A stretch of 8,791 bases of DNA from Ruminococcus sp. UBA3767. GTDB lineage: Bacteria; Bacillota; Clostridia; Oscillospirales; Ruminococcaceae. The number at the start of each line of letters is the position of its first letter. The stretch's first letter is position 1. The position numbers and the translations under genes are program-made. Under the pieces are notes generated by a model. The model had not been told where the DNA came from. It saw only the letters and a program-made list of their open reading frames with translations, and made no database searches. Below, in pieces: positions 1-5,458 of the stretch. The stretch spans positions 1 to 8,791 of the forward strand of contig DFFV01000011.1 of the NCBI GenBank assembly GCA_002371625.1, read 5' to 3'.

Positions 1-54
1 TTGGCAGGTCTTTAACGTTCGATTAAACTTTTAAATTCTGATTTGCAGTAAAAA

Positions 55-77
55 ACTCCCGACTTATCATCGGGAGT
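55..77 (-). terminator. Intrinsic terminator closing the zinc-ribbon operon
   Basis: An 8-bp perfect stem (ACTCCCGA at 55-62, TCGGGAGT at 70-77) with a 7-nt loop lies just beyond the stop codon of the last minus-strand gene. Runs of A at 50-55 and T at 77-81 flank it, so it has a T tract in both directions. It may also terminate a plus-strand gene left of the window. Positions 1-49 hold nothing I can assign. Confidence 0.88.
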
Positions 78-84
78 TTTTGTG

Positions 85-378
85 TTAATTCATTATGTTT
101 CCGCACTGGATACAATACTGTGCTTCTGACGGATTCATTCTGCCGCAGGATTCACAGTGCTTTCCGTTGAGTACGGGCTGGTACATCATCAGTTCTTCGG
201 GTTCGTCGGGCGGCGGGGTGGCGGGTACCTGGAACGATGGTTTGACCTTTCTGCGCCAGGGCATTATCAAGTAGGTTACCAGGTCTGCGACTATTGCCAC
301 AGGGATAAGGCTCAGCGCAATGCTCGCTGAATCGAGAAGCATTTCACCGAATGATGCGGTGTATACAGTTAGATCCAT
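85..378 (-). CDS. Small membrane-anchored zinc-ribbon protein (copy 1)
   Basis: A 97-residue protein of unknown function. Residues about 18-40 form one hydrophobic membrane segment followed by a basic WRRK stretch, so the C-terminal part is probably cytoplasmic. A short proline-rich linker (about 50-62) leads to a C-terminal zinc ribbon with C75, C78, C89 and C92 (C-x2-CG-x10-C-x2-CG). The start is ATG at 378, with GGAGAT at a 6-nt distance. It is the last gene of a three-gene operon, 24 bp after the stop of copy 2, and a terminator follows the stop codon. The start region, including the ribosome binding site, resembles that of copy 2, which indicates tandem duplication. Zinc binding is known for this Cys arrangement. 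The partner or role cannot be deduced. Confidence 0.85.
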   Translation of the reverse strand: MDLTVYTASFGEMLLDSASIALSLIPVAIVADLVTYLIMPWRRKVKPSFQVPATPPPDEPEELMMYQPVLNGKHCESCGRMNPSEAQYCIQCGNIMN

Positions 379-402
379 ATTTACATCTCCAATGCGTTGT
401 TA

Positions 403-705
403 TCAGTATAGTTTATGCCCGCAATGCATACAATAATGTGCGTCGGGCGGGTTGTGCTTGCCGCAGTAGATACAGTGTATATCCAGCGAATGATCCATCA
501 CGGGCGGGCAGGTCACAGGCTGCGGCGGCGTGGTCTGCGGGGCTAGTTTGCGTTTCATCGTATTTACGACTTTTCTGTTGAGCGGTGCGCAAAGGAAGCG
601 CACTGCTGCGAGAAGTGCTGCATACACCAGCACGAACACAAGTATATCGAGTCCCAACTGCCCCCAGTCGGGAGTGACAGGCTGACCGAATATAGTTATA
701 TTCAC
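403..705 (-). CDS. Small membrane-anchored zinc-ribbon protein (copy 2), GTG start
   Basis: A 100-residue paralogue of the downstream copy. One hydrophobic segment lies at about 17-40, then a basic and proline-rich linker, then a zinc ribbon with C78, C81, C92 and C95. The frame is open further upstream to an ATG at 771, but that would run into the upstream gene and lacks a ribosome binding site. The GTG at 705 has GGAGAT 6 nt upstream, and the stretch from GGAGAT into the first codons aligns without gaps with the same stretch of copy 1 (GTGAATATAACT against ATGGATCTAACT). I therefore call GTG 705 as the start. It lies 25 bp after copy 3 and 24 bp before copy 1, in the same operon. Function is unknown. 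Confidence 0.83.
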   Translation of the reverse strand: MNITIFGQPVTPDWGQLGLDILVFVLVYAALLAAVRFLCAPLNRKVVNTMKRKLAPQTTPPQPVTCPPVMDHSLDIHCIYCGKHNPPDAHYCMHCGHKLY

Positions 706-730
706 AATTTCATCTCCATTGTTATGGTTT

Positions 731-937
731 TCAGAATAGTCTTTTTCCGCATTGGATACAGGTCTTGGCATCGGGCGGATTCATCATTCCGCAGCAGAAC
801 CACGCAGCAGGCATATCATAGCCTTTTTTCTTCATGATGCTCATACACACAAAGCCGAGAACAAACTCAAGGATAAAACCAAATATAACAAATATCCAGG
901 CGATAATTGCGAATTCGCCGAAATTATATGCAAACAT
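731..937 (-). CDS. Very small membrane zinc-ribbon-like protein (copy 3), hybrid form
   Basis: A 68-residue protein and the first gene of the three-gene operon. A hydrophobic segment covers about 8-32. Residues 36-50 (KKKGY then WFCCG) match, position for position, residues 36-50 of the separate fourth paralogue, and then the sequence jumps straight into a zinc-ribbon end (MMNPPDAKTCIQCG). The usual first cysteine of the ribbon is replaced by W46. C48, C49, C60 and C63 remain, so metal binding would need C48 or be altered. The start chosen is ATG 937, with AAGGA 7 nt upstream; an upstream in-frame ATG at 991 lies upstream of the predicted transcript start and has no ribosome binding site. Function is unknown. 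Confidence 0.8.
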   Translation of the reverse strand: MFAYNFGEFAIIAWIFVIFGFILEFVLGFVCMSIMKKKGYDMPAAWFCCGMMNPPDAKTCIQCGKRLF

Positions 938-970
938 AATAGATCCTTCAATGTTCAAATTTATGTATAA

Positions 971-998
971 ATTATAATCACTTTTTTGCAAATGTCAA
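971..998 (-). promoter_or_regulatory. Consensus sigma-A promoter of the three-gene zinc-ribbon operon
   Basis: On the minus strand a perfect -35 TTGACA (993-998) and a perfect -10 TATAAT (971-976) are separated by 16 bp. Transcription would begin near 964, about 27 nt before the ATG at 937. The quality suggests strong vegetative expression. Confidence 0.85.
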
Positions 999-1029
999 GC
1001 ACTTTTTCACATTTTGCGCAAAGAAACAA

Positions 1030-1047
1030 GCTCCCGTTCCCGAGAGC
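1030..1047 (-). terminator. Intrinsic terminator of the fourth zinc-ribbon gene
   Basis: On the minus strand a 7-bp stem with one G-T pair (GCTCTCG / CGGGAGC) and a GGAA tetraloop is followed by TTGTTTCTTT. It lies 12 bp after the stop at 1060. It also separates this gene from the promoter of the next operon. Confidence 0.82.
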
Positions 1048-1059
1048 CTGCTGTAATTG

Positions 1060-1527
1060 TTATCTGATCTTGTTGCCGCACTGCTGGCAATAGGTCGTAT
1101 CGGGGTGGTTTATCATTCCGCACGACTGGCAGCGCACGCCTTGCGGCTGCTGGGCAAACTGCTGATTGAACTGTGGGTTGTACTGCCCGTTTTGGTAAGG
1201 CTGTCCATACTGCTGATTAGGGTATTGCTGGTTGGGGAACTGCTGATTCTGGTACGGCTGACCGTACTGCTGGTTGGGATACATTGGCTGACCGTAAGGG
1301 TTAGCGTTCGGATAAGGCGGTATGCGCATATCGGGGCGGGTGATAGCGATCACAAGACCGATGATGCCGAGGAAAAAACCGCAGCAGAACCAAGTGCCGA
1401 GGTTCTGATAGCCTTTGCCTTTCATAATGTAGCGAACAACGAAGCCCCATATAGTTGCTGCAATAGCACAGCCGATAATGATGCCGATTATAACGGCATT
1501 TCTGTCAGTTGAAGTATAGTAATACAT
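1060..1527 (-). CDS. Two-segment membrane protein with Q/N/P/Y-rich linker and zinc ribbon (copy 4)
   Basis: A 155-residue protein. Membrane segments lie at about 11-33 and 51-63, flanking a KGKGY...WFCCG motif (36-50). Residues 64-130 form a low-complexity linker rich in Gln, Asn, Pro and Tyr, with two copies of a YPNQQYGQPYQN unit. The C-terminus is a zinc ribbon with C133, C136, C147 and C150. I take ATG 1527 as the start because GGGGGTG stands 6 nt upstream. The ATG at 1542, five codons earlier, overlaps that ribosome binding site and has none of its own. The gene is monocistronic, with its own promoter and terminator. Small proteins with a two-helix KGY...WFxxG module are common in Clostridia, but I know no established role; a scaffold or stress function would be a guess. 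Confidence 0.85.
   Translation of the reverse strand: MYYYTSTDRNAVIIGIIIGCAIAATIWGFVVRYIMKGKGYQNLGTWFCCGFFLGIIGLVIAITRPDMRIPPYPNANPYGQPMYPNQQYGQPYQNQQFPNQQYPNQQYGQPYQNGQYNPQFNQQFAQQPQGVRCQSCGMINHPDTTYCQQCGNKIR
1180..1281 (-). repeat. Degenerate in-gene direct repeat encoding the Q/N/P/Y linker
   Basis: Two 45-bp copies (1237-1281 and 1180-1224, period 57 bp) encode YPNQQYGQPYQN-Q/G-Q-F/Y. By eye about three quarters of the bases agree and the encoded units are nearly identical. This indicates an internal duplication maintained at protein level. Confidence 0.75.
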
Positions 1528-1556
1528 ATTTGACACCCCCATTATTTATCAAGCTA

Positions 1557-1585
1557 ATTCTACTATATCGGCACTAAAAAGTCAA
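1557..1585 (-). promoter_or_regulatory. Sigma-A promoter of the fourth zinc-ribbon gene
   Basis: On the minus strand the -35 TTGACT (1580-1585) and -10 TAGAAT (1557-1562) are 17 bp apart. A small inverted repeat (GTCAA 1581-1585, TTGAC 1593-1597, 7-bp spacer) overlaps the -35 box and could be a protein site, but it is short enough to be chance. Confidence 0.78.
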
Positions 1586-1627
1586 GCATATTTTGACAAG
1601 AGAAGGAAAAAACACGCACAATAAAAA

Positions 1628-1649
1628 CAAGCCCTCTTGGGAGGGCTTG
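1628..1649 (-). terminator. Intrinsic terminator of the lipoprotein gene
   Basis: On the minus strand a 9-bp perfect stem (CAAGCCCTC / GAGGGCTTG) with loop CCAA is followed by TTTTTAT. It sits just after the stop codon at 1656. Confidence 0.87.
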
Positions 1650-1655
1650 GGGGAG

Positions 1656-2093
1656 CTAATTGATTTTTTCCATATTTCCATTATCAATGTTTATATGATA
1701 TTCTTTTAGTAGCATACCGCTAAAAAGAAGTTTTGCATCGTGTTCTTCCTTGTCTACATATTGATAAACTGATACATCTAAAAGGTTTCCCAACACAGAG
1801 ATTTTTGTTGTAGTTCTGTTGGTGAAATTTACAATAGCATGAATTTCTTTGTCGCTGCCGAAAAGATTTTTATAGTAATCAAGAGCAATAGTTTCCATAC
1901 TAACATTATCTGCTATCTTAGCAATACGCCAGTTACCTGTCGCATCATTATTCACCGTATTAATGGTGAAGTCAATATTGGCTATTTTTGAACTCTTTCC
2001 TTTGATTGAATCACTACTATTGTCACCACAAGCTACAAGAGTTAATAGCACCATAGATAAAACTAAAACTAATATGCTTCTTATGTTTTTCAT
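1656..2093 (-). CDS. Predicted lipoprotein of unknown function
   Basis: A 145-residue protein with a type II signal peptide: basic start MKNIR, hydrophobic core at 6-20 and lipobox LVAC with C22 as the expected lipidated residue, so it should sit on the outer face of the membrane. A short Ser/Lys/Asp-rich tether (about 24-36) follows, then a domain of about 110 residues rich in polar residues and beta-type stretches that I do not recognise. The ATG at 2093 has GAGGAT 5-6 nt upstream. The gene is clearly more AT-rich than the carbohydrate genes downstream, which suggests a different origin. It is monocistronic, with a good promoter, a terminator, and a divergently transcribed regulator next to it. 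It could be a substrate-binding or stress-related lipoprotein, but nothing visible decides this. Confidence 0.82.
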   Translation of the reverse strand: MKNIRSILVLVLSMVLLTLVACGDNSSDSIKGKSSKIANIDFTINTVNNDATGNWRIAKIADNVSMETIALDYYKNLFGSDKEIHAIVNFTNRTTTKISVLGNLLDVSVYQYVDKEEHDAKLLFSGMLLKEYHINIDNGNMEKIN

Positions 2094-2123
2094 TAATAAT
2101 CCTCATAATAGATAAGCGAGCCG

Positions 2124-2169
2124 TTCGCTAAAACTTTACAACTATATTTTAGTGGATTTTTCGCTAAAA
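2124..2169. repeat. Direct repeats TTCGCTAAAA, candidate operator
   Basis: TTCGCTAAAA occurs exactly at 2124-2133 and again at 2160-2169. The second lies in the spacer of the lipoprotein promoter and touches its -35 box; the first lies just past its expected start point. A shortened form, TTGCTAAAA, is at 2237-2245 by the regulator's ribosome binding site, and CCGTTCGC (as at 2121-2128) recurs at 2476-2483 after the regulator gene. The placement suggests binding by the neighbouring Xre-type protein. Confidence 0.5.
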
Positions 2170-2174
2170 GTCAA
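2146..2174 (-). promoter_or_regulatory. Sigma-A promoter of the lipoprotein gene
   Basis: On the minus strand the -35 TTGACT (2169-2174) and -10 TAAAAT (2146-2151) are 17 bp apart. A TTCGCTAAAA repeat fills part of the spacer, so a repressor bound there would block polymerase. Confidence 0.75.
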
Positions 2175-2200
2175 CAGGATTTAACAAAATACTATATAAT
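2171..2200 (+). promoter_or_regulatory. Probable promoter of the Xre-type regulator
   Basis: A perfect -10 TATAAT (2195-2200) is preceded at 18 bp by TCAACA (2171-2176), a weak -35 that overlaps the -35 of the divergent lipoprotein promoter. The leader would be about 50 nt. The overlap of the two -35 boxes would couple the two genes. Confidence 0.45.
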
Positions 2201-2255
2201 AATCTTGACGAAATTTCCAACAATGATTTGTAGAAATTGCTAAAAGGTGATTATT

Positions 2256-2468
2256 ATGTATAAACGTATCCGTGATCTGCGTGAGGATGCTGACATGACG
2301 CAGGTGCAGATATCTAAGATACTTAACTGCTCGCAGCGTGTTTACAGCAACTATGAGCGTGGCGACATCGACATTCCCACGGAGATACTTATAAAGCTCG
2401 CCGATCTTCACGGCGTTTCGGTCGATTTTATACTCGGGCGGACCGATAAGCGTGAAACCAATAAATAA
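2256..2468 (+). CDS. Small Xre/Cro-CI family helix-turn-helix regulator
   Basis: A 70-residue single-domain DNA-binding protein. The HTH_3 fold is visible: RIRDLREDADMTQVQIS leads into the helix-turn-helix at about 15-36, with SNYERG at 31-36, the typical end of the recognition helix, then the hydrophobic dimer part ILIKLADLHGVSVDFILG (44-61). The ATG at 2256 has AGGTGA 5 nt upstream; a GTG at 2247 lies inside that ribosome binding site and is rejected. It is divergent from the lipoprotein gene and has no sensor domain, so any signal would act through a partner or DNA occupancy. Autoregulation plus control of the lipoprotein is the simplest inference. Confidence 0.9.
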   Translation: MYKRIRDLREDADMTQVQISKILNCSQRVYSNYERGDIDIPTEILIKLADLHGVSVDFILGRTDKRETNK

Positions 2469-2519
2469 TTAACAACCGTTCGCAAATGCGCATAGGATGT
2501 AATATGCAGAAGGAATAAG

Positions 2520-2537
2520 TGTACAAAAAAATGTACC
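2520..2537. promoter_or_regulatory. GTAC dyad upstream of the ZIP transporter
   Basis: TGTACA at 2520-2525 and TGTACC at 2532-2537 are separated by six A residues, giving a GTACA-N6-TGTAC dyad ending 31 bp before the ATG. A possible -10 CATAAT (2542-2547) follows directly, so a bound protein would block transcription. No convincing -35 was found, and I cannot name the regulator. The rest of the 2469-2568 gap has only the ribosome binding site. Confidence 0.4.
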
Positions 2538-2568
2538 GCTGCATAATTCAGCCGAAAGGACAGCTTTT

Positions 2569-3354
2569 ATGAACGGTTATTTTTATGCCCTGTGTGCGAC
2601 CGGGTTCACCTTTGCGATGACGGTGCTCGGTGCGGCAGTGGTGTTTTTTCTGAAAAAGGAGCAGCAGAGCGAAAAGGCGCAGAGCGCTTTTCTCGGGTTT
2701 GCTTCGGGCGTGATGATCGCAGCGTCGGTGTGGTCGCTGCTTATCCCGGCGATAGAGGAGGCGGAAAGGCTTGGCAGGGCAGGCTGGGTGCCTGCGGCGG
2801 CAGGGTTTGCGCTGGGAGTTATTTTTCTTATGGCGCTTGACAAACTTTTGCCGTATTTTCAGCCCGAGCCTGCGAGAGAGGGCTGCGTTGAGCGTGGGTT
2901 GAAGCGTTCAACGATGCTCGTTTTTGCGATAACTCTGCACAACATTCCCGAGGGAATGGCGGTGGGGCTTGCGTTTGCACTGGCTGCGAAAAACGACAGC
3001 GGAGTCCTGCTCGCTTCTGCGATAGCTCTTGCTGTGGGAATGGGTATTCAGAATTTCCCCGAGGGTGCGGCGATAGCGCTGCCTGTGCGCCGTGCGGGAC
3101 ATTCAAGAACGAGGGCTTTTCTGTGCGGTGCGGCATCGGGCGTTGTTGAGCCGGTGTTCGGCGTAGCAACGGTGCTTGTGGCAGGCGCTGTGCAGGTGCT
3201 TTTGCCGTGGATGCTTGCGTTTGCGGCAGGTGCGATGCTTTATGTGGTAGTTGAGGAGCTTATCCCCGAGGCGCACCTTGGAAACTCTCACATCGGCACG
3301 CTCGGCGTTATGATAGGCTTTTTGCTGATGATGACACTTGATGTTGCTCTATAA
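2569..3354 (+). CDS. ZIP-family divalent metal transporter
   Basis: A 261-residue integral membrane protein with about eight hydrophobic segments, the usual size for bacterial ZIP proteins. The metal-site signature of the fourth segment is HNIPEG (H124, N125, E128), and that of the fifth is QNFPEG (Q161, N162, E165). The second signature has Q where many ZupT proteins have H, as in the GufA-like branch. Further conserved acids are E194 (GVVEP) and the VVVEELIPEAH segment (about 226-236). ZIP proteins move zinc, iron or manganese into the cytoplasm; the exact metal is not readable here. The ATG at 2569 has AAGGA 8 nt upstream. The gene appears monocistronic, with a GTAC dyad in its leader. No clear terminator follows. 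Confidence 0.93.
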   Translation: MNGYFYALCATGFTFAMTVLGAAVVFFLKKEQQSEKAQSAFLGFASGVMIAASVWSLLIPAIEEAERLGRAGWVPAAAGFALGVIFLMALDKLLPYFQPEPAREGCVERGLKRSTMLVFAITLHNIPEGMAVGLAFALAAKNDSGVLLASAIALAVGMGIQNFPEGAAIALPVRRAGHSRTRAFLCGAASGVVEPVFGVATVLVAGAVQVLLPWMLAFAAGAMLYVVVEELIPEAHLGNSHIGTLGVMIGFLLMMTLDVAL

Positions 3355-3417
3355 TAGCGAGAATGCGTGTTTTTGACAGCATTGGTGACAAAACGGGGAT
3401 TTTTTGAGCTGACCGGC

Positions 3418-3434
3418 TTGTGCAAGGTGCACAA
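3418..3434. promoter_or_regulatory. Perfect 17-bp inverted repeat upstream of the amylase promoter
   Basis: TTGTGCA (3418-3424), AGG, TGCACAA (3428-3434) is a perfect 7-bp dyad whose end is 31 bp upstream of the -35 box of the amylase operon. There is no T tract after it, so it is not a terminator for the ZIP gene. A sugar-responsive regulator site is plausible, but no regulator gene is adjacent. Confidence 0.5.
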
Positions 3435-3465
3435 AAATGTTGATAATCATAATGTGAAATGAACA

Positions 3466-3494
3466 TTGATAAATTGCTGAAAATTTGTTATAAT
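3466..3494 (+). promoter_or_regulatory. Sigma-A promoter of the amylase-peptidase operon
   Basis: TTGATA (3466-3471) and a perfect TATAAT (3489-3494) are 17 bp apart, giving a start near 3501 and a leader of about 46 nt. The leader begins with GGCGG (3502-3506), which can pair with CCGCC (3522-3526) just ahead of the ribosome binding site AAAGGA (3530-3535). This promoter rules out the ATG at 3493, which lies in the -10 box. Confidence 0.82.
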
Positions 3495-3546
3495 GTATAT
3501 TGGCGGACATGAAAATACTTACCGCCGTGAAAGGATGTTTATTACT

Positions 3547-4857
3547 ATGTGGGCAAATGAAAGTGTGTTTTATCAGATCTATCCTCTCGGATTCTGCGGT
3601 GCGCCGTTTGAAAATGACGGGCAGTGCGTGAACAGGATCTCAAAGGTATCCGGCTGGGTAGATCATCTGACGAAGCTGGGGATAAATGCGATATATTTTT
3701 CTCCTGTTTTTGAATCGGACACACACGGATACAACACAAGAGATTTCAGAAAAATAGATTGCAGGCTCGGCACCAACGAGGATTTCGCAAAGGTCTGCAG
3801 GGATCTGCACGATGCAGGCATAAAGGTCGTGCTGGACGGCGTTTTCAACCATGTAGGCAGGGGATTCTGGGCTTTTCAGGACGTTCTGAAGAACCGTGAG
3901 AGCTCACCCTACAAGGACTGGTTCTATATCAATTTCGGCGGAAACTCAAACTACAACGACGGGCTTTGGTATGAGGGCTGGGAGGGGCACTTTGACCTTG
4001 TAAAGCTGAATCTGAATAATCCGCAGGTGGTGGATCATATACTGGAATGTGTTACGCAGTGGGTGAACGAGTTCGGCATAGACGGGCTCAGGCTGGACGT
4101 TGCATATTGCCTTGACAGGAACTTTATGAAAACTCTGCGCCGCCACTGCGACTCGCTCAGGCAGGATTTCTTCCTTGTGGGCGAGATAATACACGGCGAT
4201 TACAAGCAGATCGTCAACGGTGAAATGCTGCATTCCTGCACGAATTATGAGTGCTATAAGGGTATGTATTCCAGCTTCAACTCGATGAATATGTTTGAGA
4301 TATGCCATTCACTCAAGAATATGTTCGGTCCGCAGGACTGGTGCAGATGCAGAGGAATGGAGCTTTTGAACTTTGTTGACAACCACGATGTCACAAGAGC
4401 TGCAAGCATACTCACTACACCCGAGCACCTGCCGCTGATATACGGGCTGCTGTTTGCGATAAAGGGAATACCATGCATTTATTACGGTTCTGAATGGGGC
4501 GCAAAGGCTGAAAAAACACAGGGCGATCCTGCACTGAGAGCCTGCTTTGAAAAGCCTGAGTGGAACGAGCTTACCGAGCTGATATCAAAGCTGTGCGAGA
4601 TAAGAAAGAACAGCAAGGCGCTGAGCTACGGCGAGATAAACGTTCCCGTGCTGACAAACAGACAGTGCATTATTGAGAGAAAGTTTGAGGACGAGCGTGT
4701 GCTTATTGCGATAAATGCGGATTCTCAGCCGTACACTGCGCATTTTGATGCAGGGTGCGGACGTGCGGACGAGCTGATAAGCGGAACTGTCCACGATTTC
4801 GGAGGCGGAAGCGAGCTGAAGCCTTACAGCGTTGAGTATTGGAAAATGGAGAAATGA
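3547..4857 (+). CDS. Cytoplasmic GH13 alpha-amylase-family glycoside hydrolase
   Basis: A 436-residue enzyme of the alpha-amylase clan, expected to cleave or rearrange alpha-1,4- or alpha-1,6-glucans or maltodextrins by the retaining mechanism. All four conserved regions are present: DGVFNH (97-102), GLRLDVA with nucleophile D184, GEI with acid/base E213, and FVDNHD with transition-state stabiliser D281. It has no signal peptide and no N-terminal carbohydrate-binding domain, starting directly with the first barrel strand (MWANESVFYQIYPLGF). It ends in a short beta domain (about 360-436), so it should work on imported oligosaccharides. The ATG at 3547 is chosen because family members start at this point and AAAGGATG lies 9-11 nt upstream; the in-frame ATG at 3535 would sit inside that site. 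An M15-type peptidase follows after 14 bp in the same operon. The subfamily is undetermined. Confidence 0.93.
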   Translation: MWANESVFYQIYPLGFCGAPFENDGQCVNRISKVSGWVDHLTKLGINAIYFSPVFESDTHGYNTRDFRKIDCRLGTNEDFAKVCRDLHDAGIKVVLDGVFNHVGRGFWAFQDVLKNRESSPYKDWFYINFGGNSNYNDGLWYEGWEGHFDLVKLNLNNPQVVDHILECVTQWVNEFGIDGLRLDVAYCLDRNFMKTLRRHCDSLRQDFFLVGEIIHGDYKQIVNGEMLHSCTNYECYKGMYSSFNSMNMFEICHSLKNMFGPQDWCRCRGMELLNFVDNHDVTRAASILTTPEHLPLIYGLLFAIKGIPCIYYGSEWGAKAEKTQGDPALRACFEKPEWNELTELISKLCEIRKNSKALSYGEINVPVLTNRQCIIERKFEDERVLIAINADSQPYTAHFDAGCGRADELISGTVHDFGGGSELKPYSVEYWKMEK

Positions 4858-4871
4858 CGAGGTGACATAAC

Positions 4872-5456
4872 TTGGAGGAGATAGTTTACGAAAAAGGGTT
4901 CACGGCGTGCGGACTTCCCGATGAGATAAAGAAAAAGATCGACGGAGTTTCATACCACGAAAACCGTGATGTCGGGCTTGATGAGCTGGCGTACCTTAAA
5001 ATGCAGTATGTTGATTTCAACGGTCAGACGCAGACGGGCGAGATGATAGTTCATCAGTCGCTTGCCCGTGAGGTGCTGGAGATTTTCAGCGAGCTTTACA
5101 GGGCGGGCTACCAGATAGAAAAAATGCGACTGGTCGATGAGTATGATGCTGATGATGAGCGCTCGATGGCGGACAACAACTCCTCGGCGTTCAATTACCG
5201 TGTGGTAGCCGATACGGACATGATATCAATGCACGGCTACGGCAGGGCGATAGATATCAATCCGCTTATAAATCCCTATATAGTCGGGGAAAAGATAATG
5301 CCGGCAAATGGGGCTGAATACGCCGACAGAAGCAAAAAGTTCGCCCACAAGATCGACCACGACGACCTTTGCTATAAGCTGTTCAAGGAGCGTGGCTGGA
5401 CATGGGGCGGCGACTGGAAGACGCAGAAGGATTATCAGCATTTCTACAAAACGTAA
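4872..5456 (+). CDS. M15-type zinc peptidase (D-Ala-D-Ala carboxypeptidase / L-Ala-D-Glu endopeptidase-like)
   Basis: A 194-residue protein whose C-terminal half carries the M15 zinc-peptidase pattern: SMHGYGRAIDINP (119-131) gives zinc ligands H121 and D128, and DYQH gives probable catalytic D187 and zinc ligand H190, the same D-x-x-H arrangement as in Ply500-type endolysin peptidases. FNYR (107-110) and GWTWGGDW (175-182) are typical of the branch. Known members trim peptidoglycan peptides. No signal peptide is visible, so it is either cytoplasmic (recycling or a non-wall peptide) or exported another way. The start is TTG at 4872, supported by AGGTGA 6 nt upstream; no ATG lies before residue 44. 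It follows the amylase gene by 14 bp and is probably cotranscribed. Confidence 0.87.
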   Translation: MEEIVYEKGFTACGLPDEIKKKIDGVSYHENRDVGLDELAYLKMQYVDFNGQTQTGEMIVHQSLAREVLEIFSELYRAGYQIEKMRLVDEYDADDERSMADNNSSAFNYRVVADTDMISMHGYGRAIDINPLINPYIVGEKIMPANGAEYADRSKKFAHKIDHDDLCYKLFKERGWTWGGDWKTQKDYQHFYKT

Positions 5457-5458
5457 CA

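Noticed and set aside
1252..1267. GTAC-N8-GTAC pair as a further regulatory dyad
   Set aside because: It lies inside the repetitive Tyr/Gln/Pro codons of copy 4, with a GC-rich spacer; protein repetition explains it.
1057..1512. Long plus-strand frame of 151 codons, Leu/Val-rich
   Set aside because: It is antisense to the copy 4 gene; its Leu-rich content comes from reverse reading of Gln/Asn codons, and the minus strand has promoter, ribosome binding site, zinc ribbon and terminator.
2181..2411. Minus-strand frame of 76 codons opposite the regulator
   Set aside because: It covers the Xre gene in antisense and has no ribosome binding site; the plus frame has a clear helix-turn-helix.
2828..3169. 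Minus-strand frames inside the ZIP gene
   Set aside because: Low-complexity shadows of membrane-segment codons, with no start signals.
3373..3378. TTGACA as a promoter for the amylase operon
   Set aside because: No -10 box is found 15-19 bp downstream; the TTGATA/TATAAT pair at 3466-3494 is far better.
3493..3546. N-terminal extension of the amylase from ATG 3493
   Set aside because: The ATG lies in the -10 box of the promoter, before the predicted transcript start, and the extension is not like family members.
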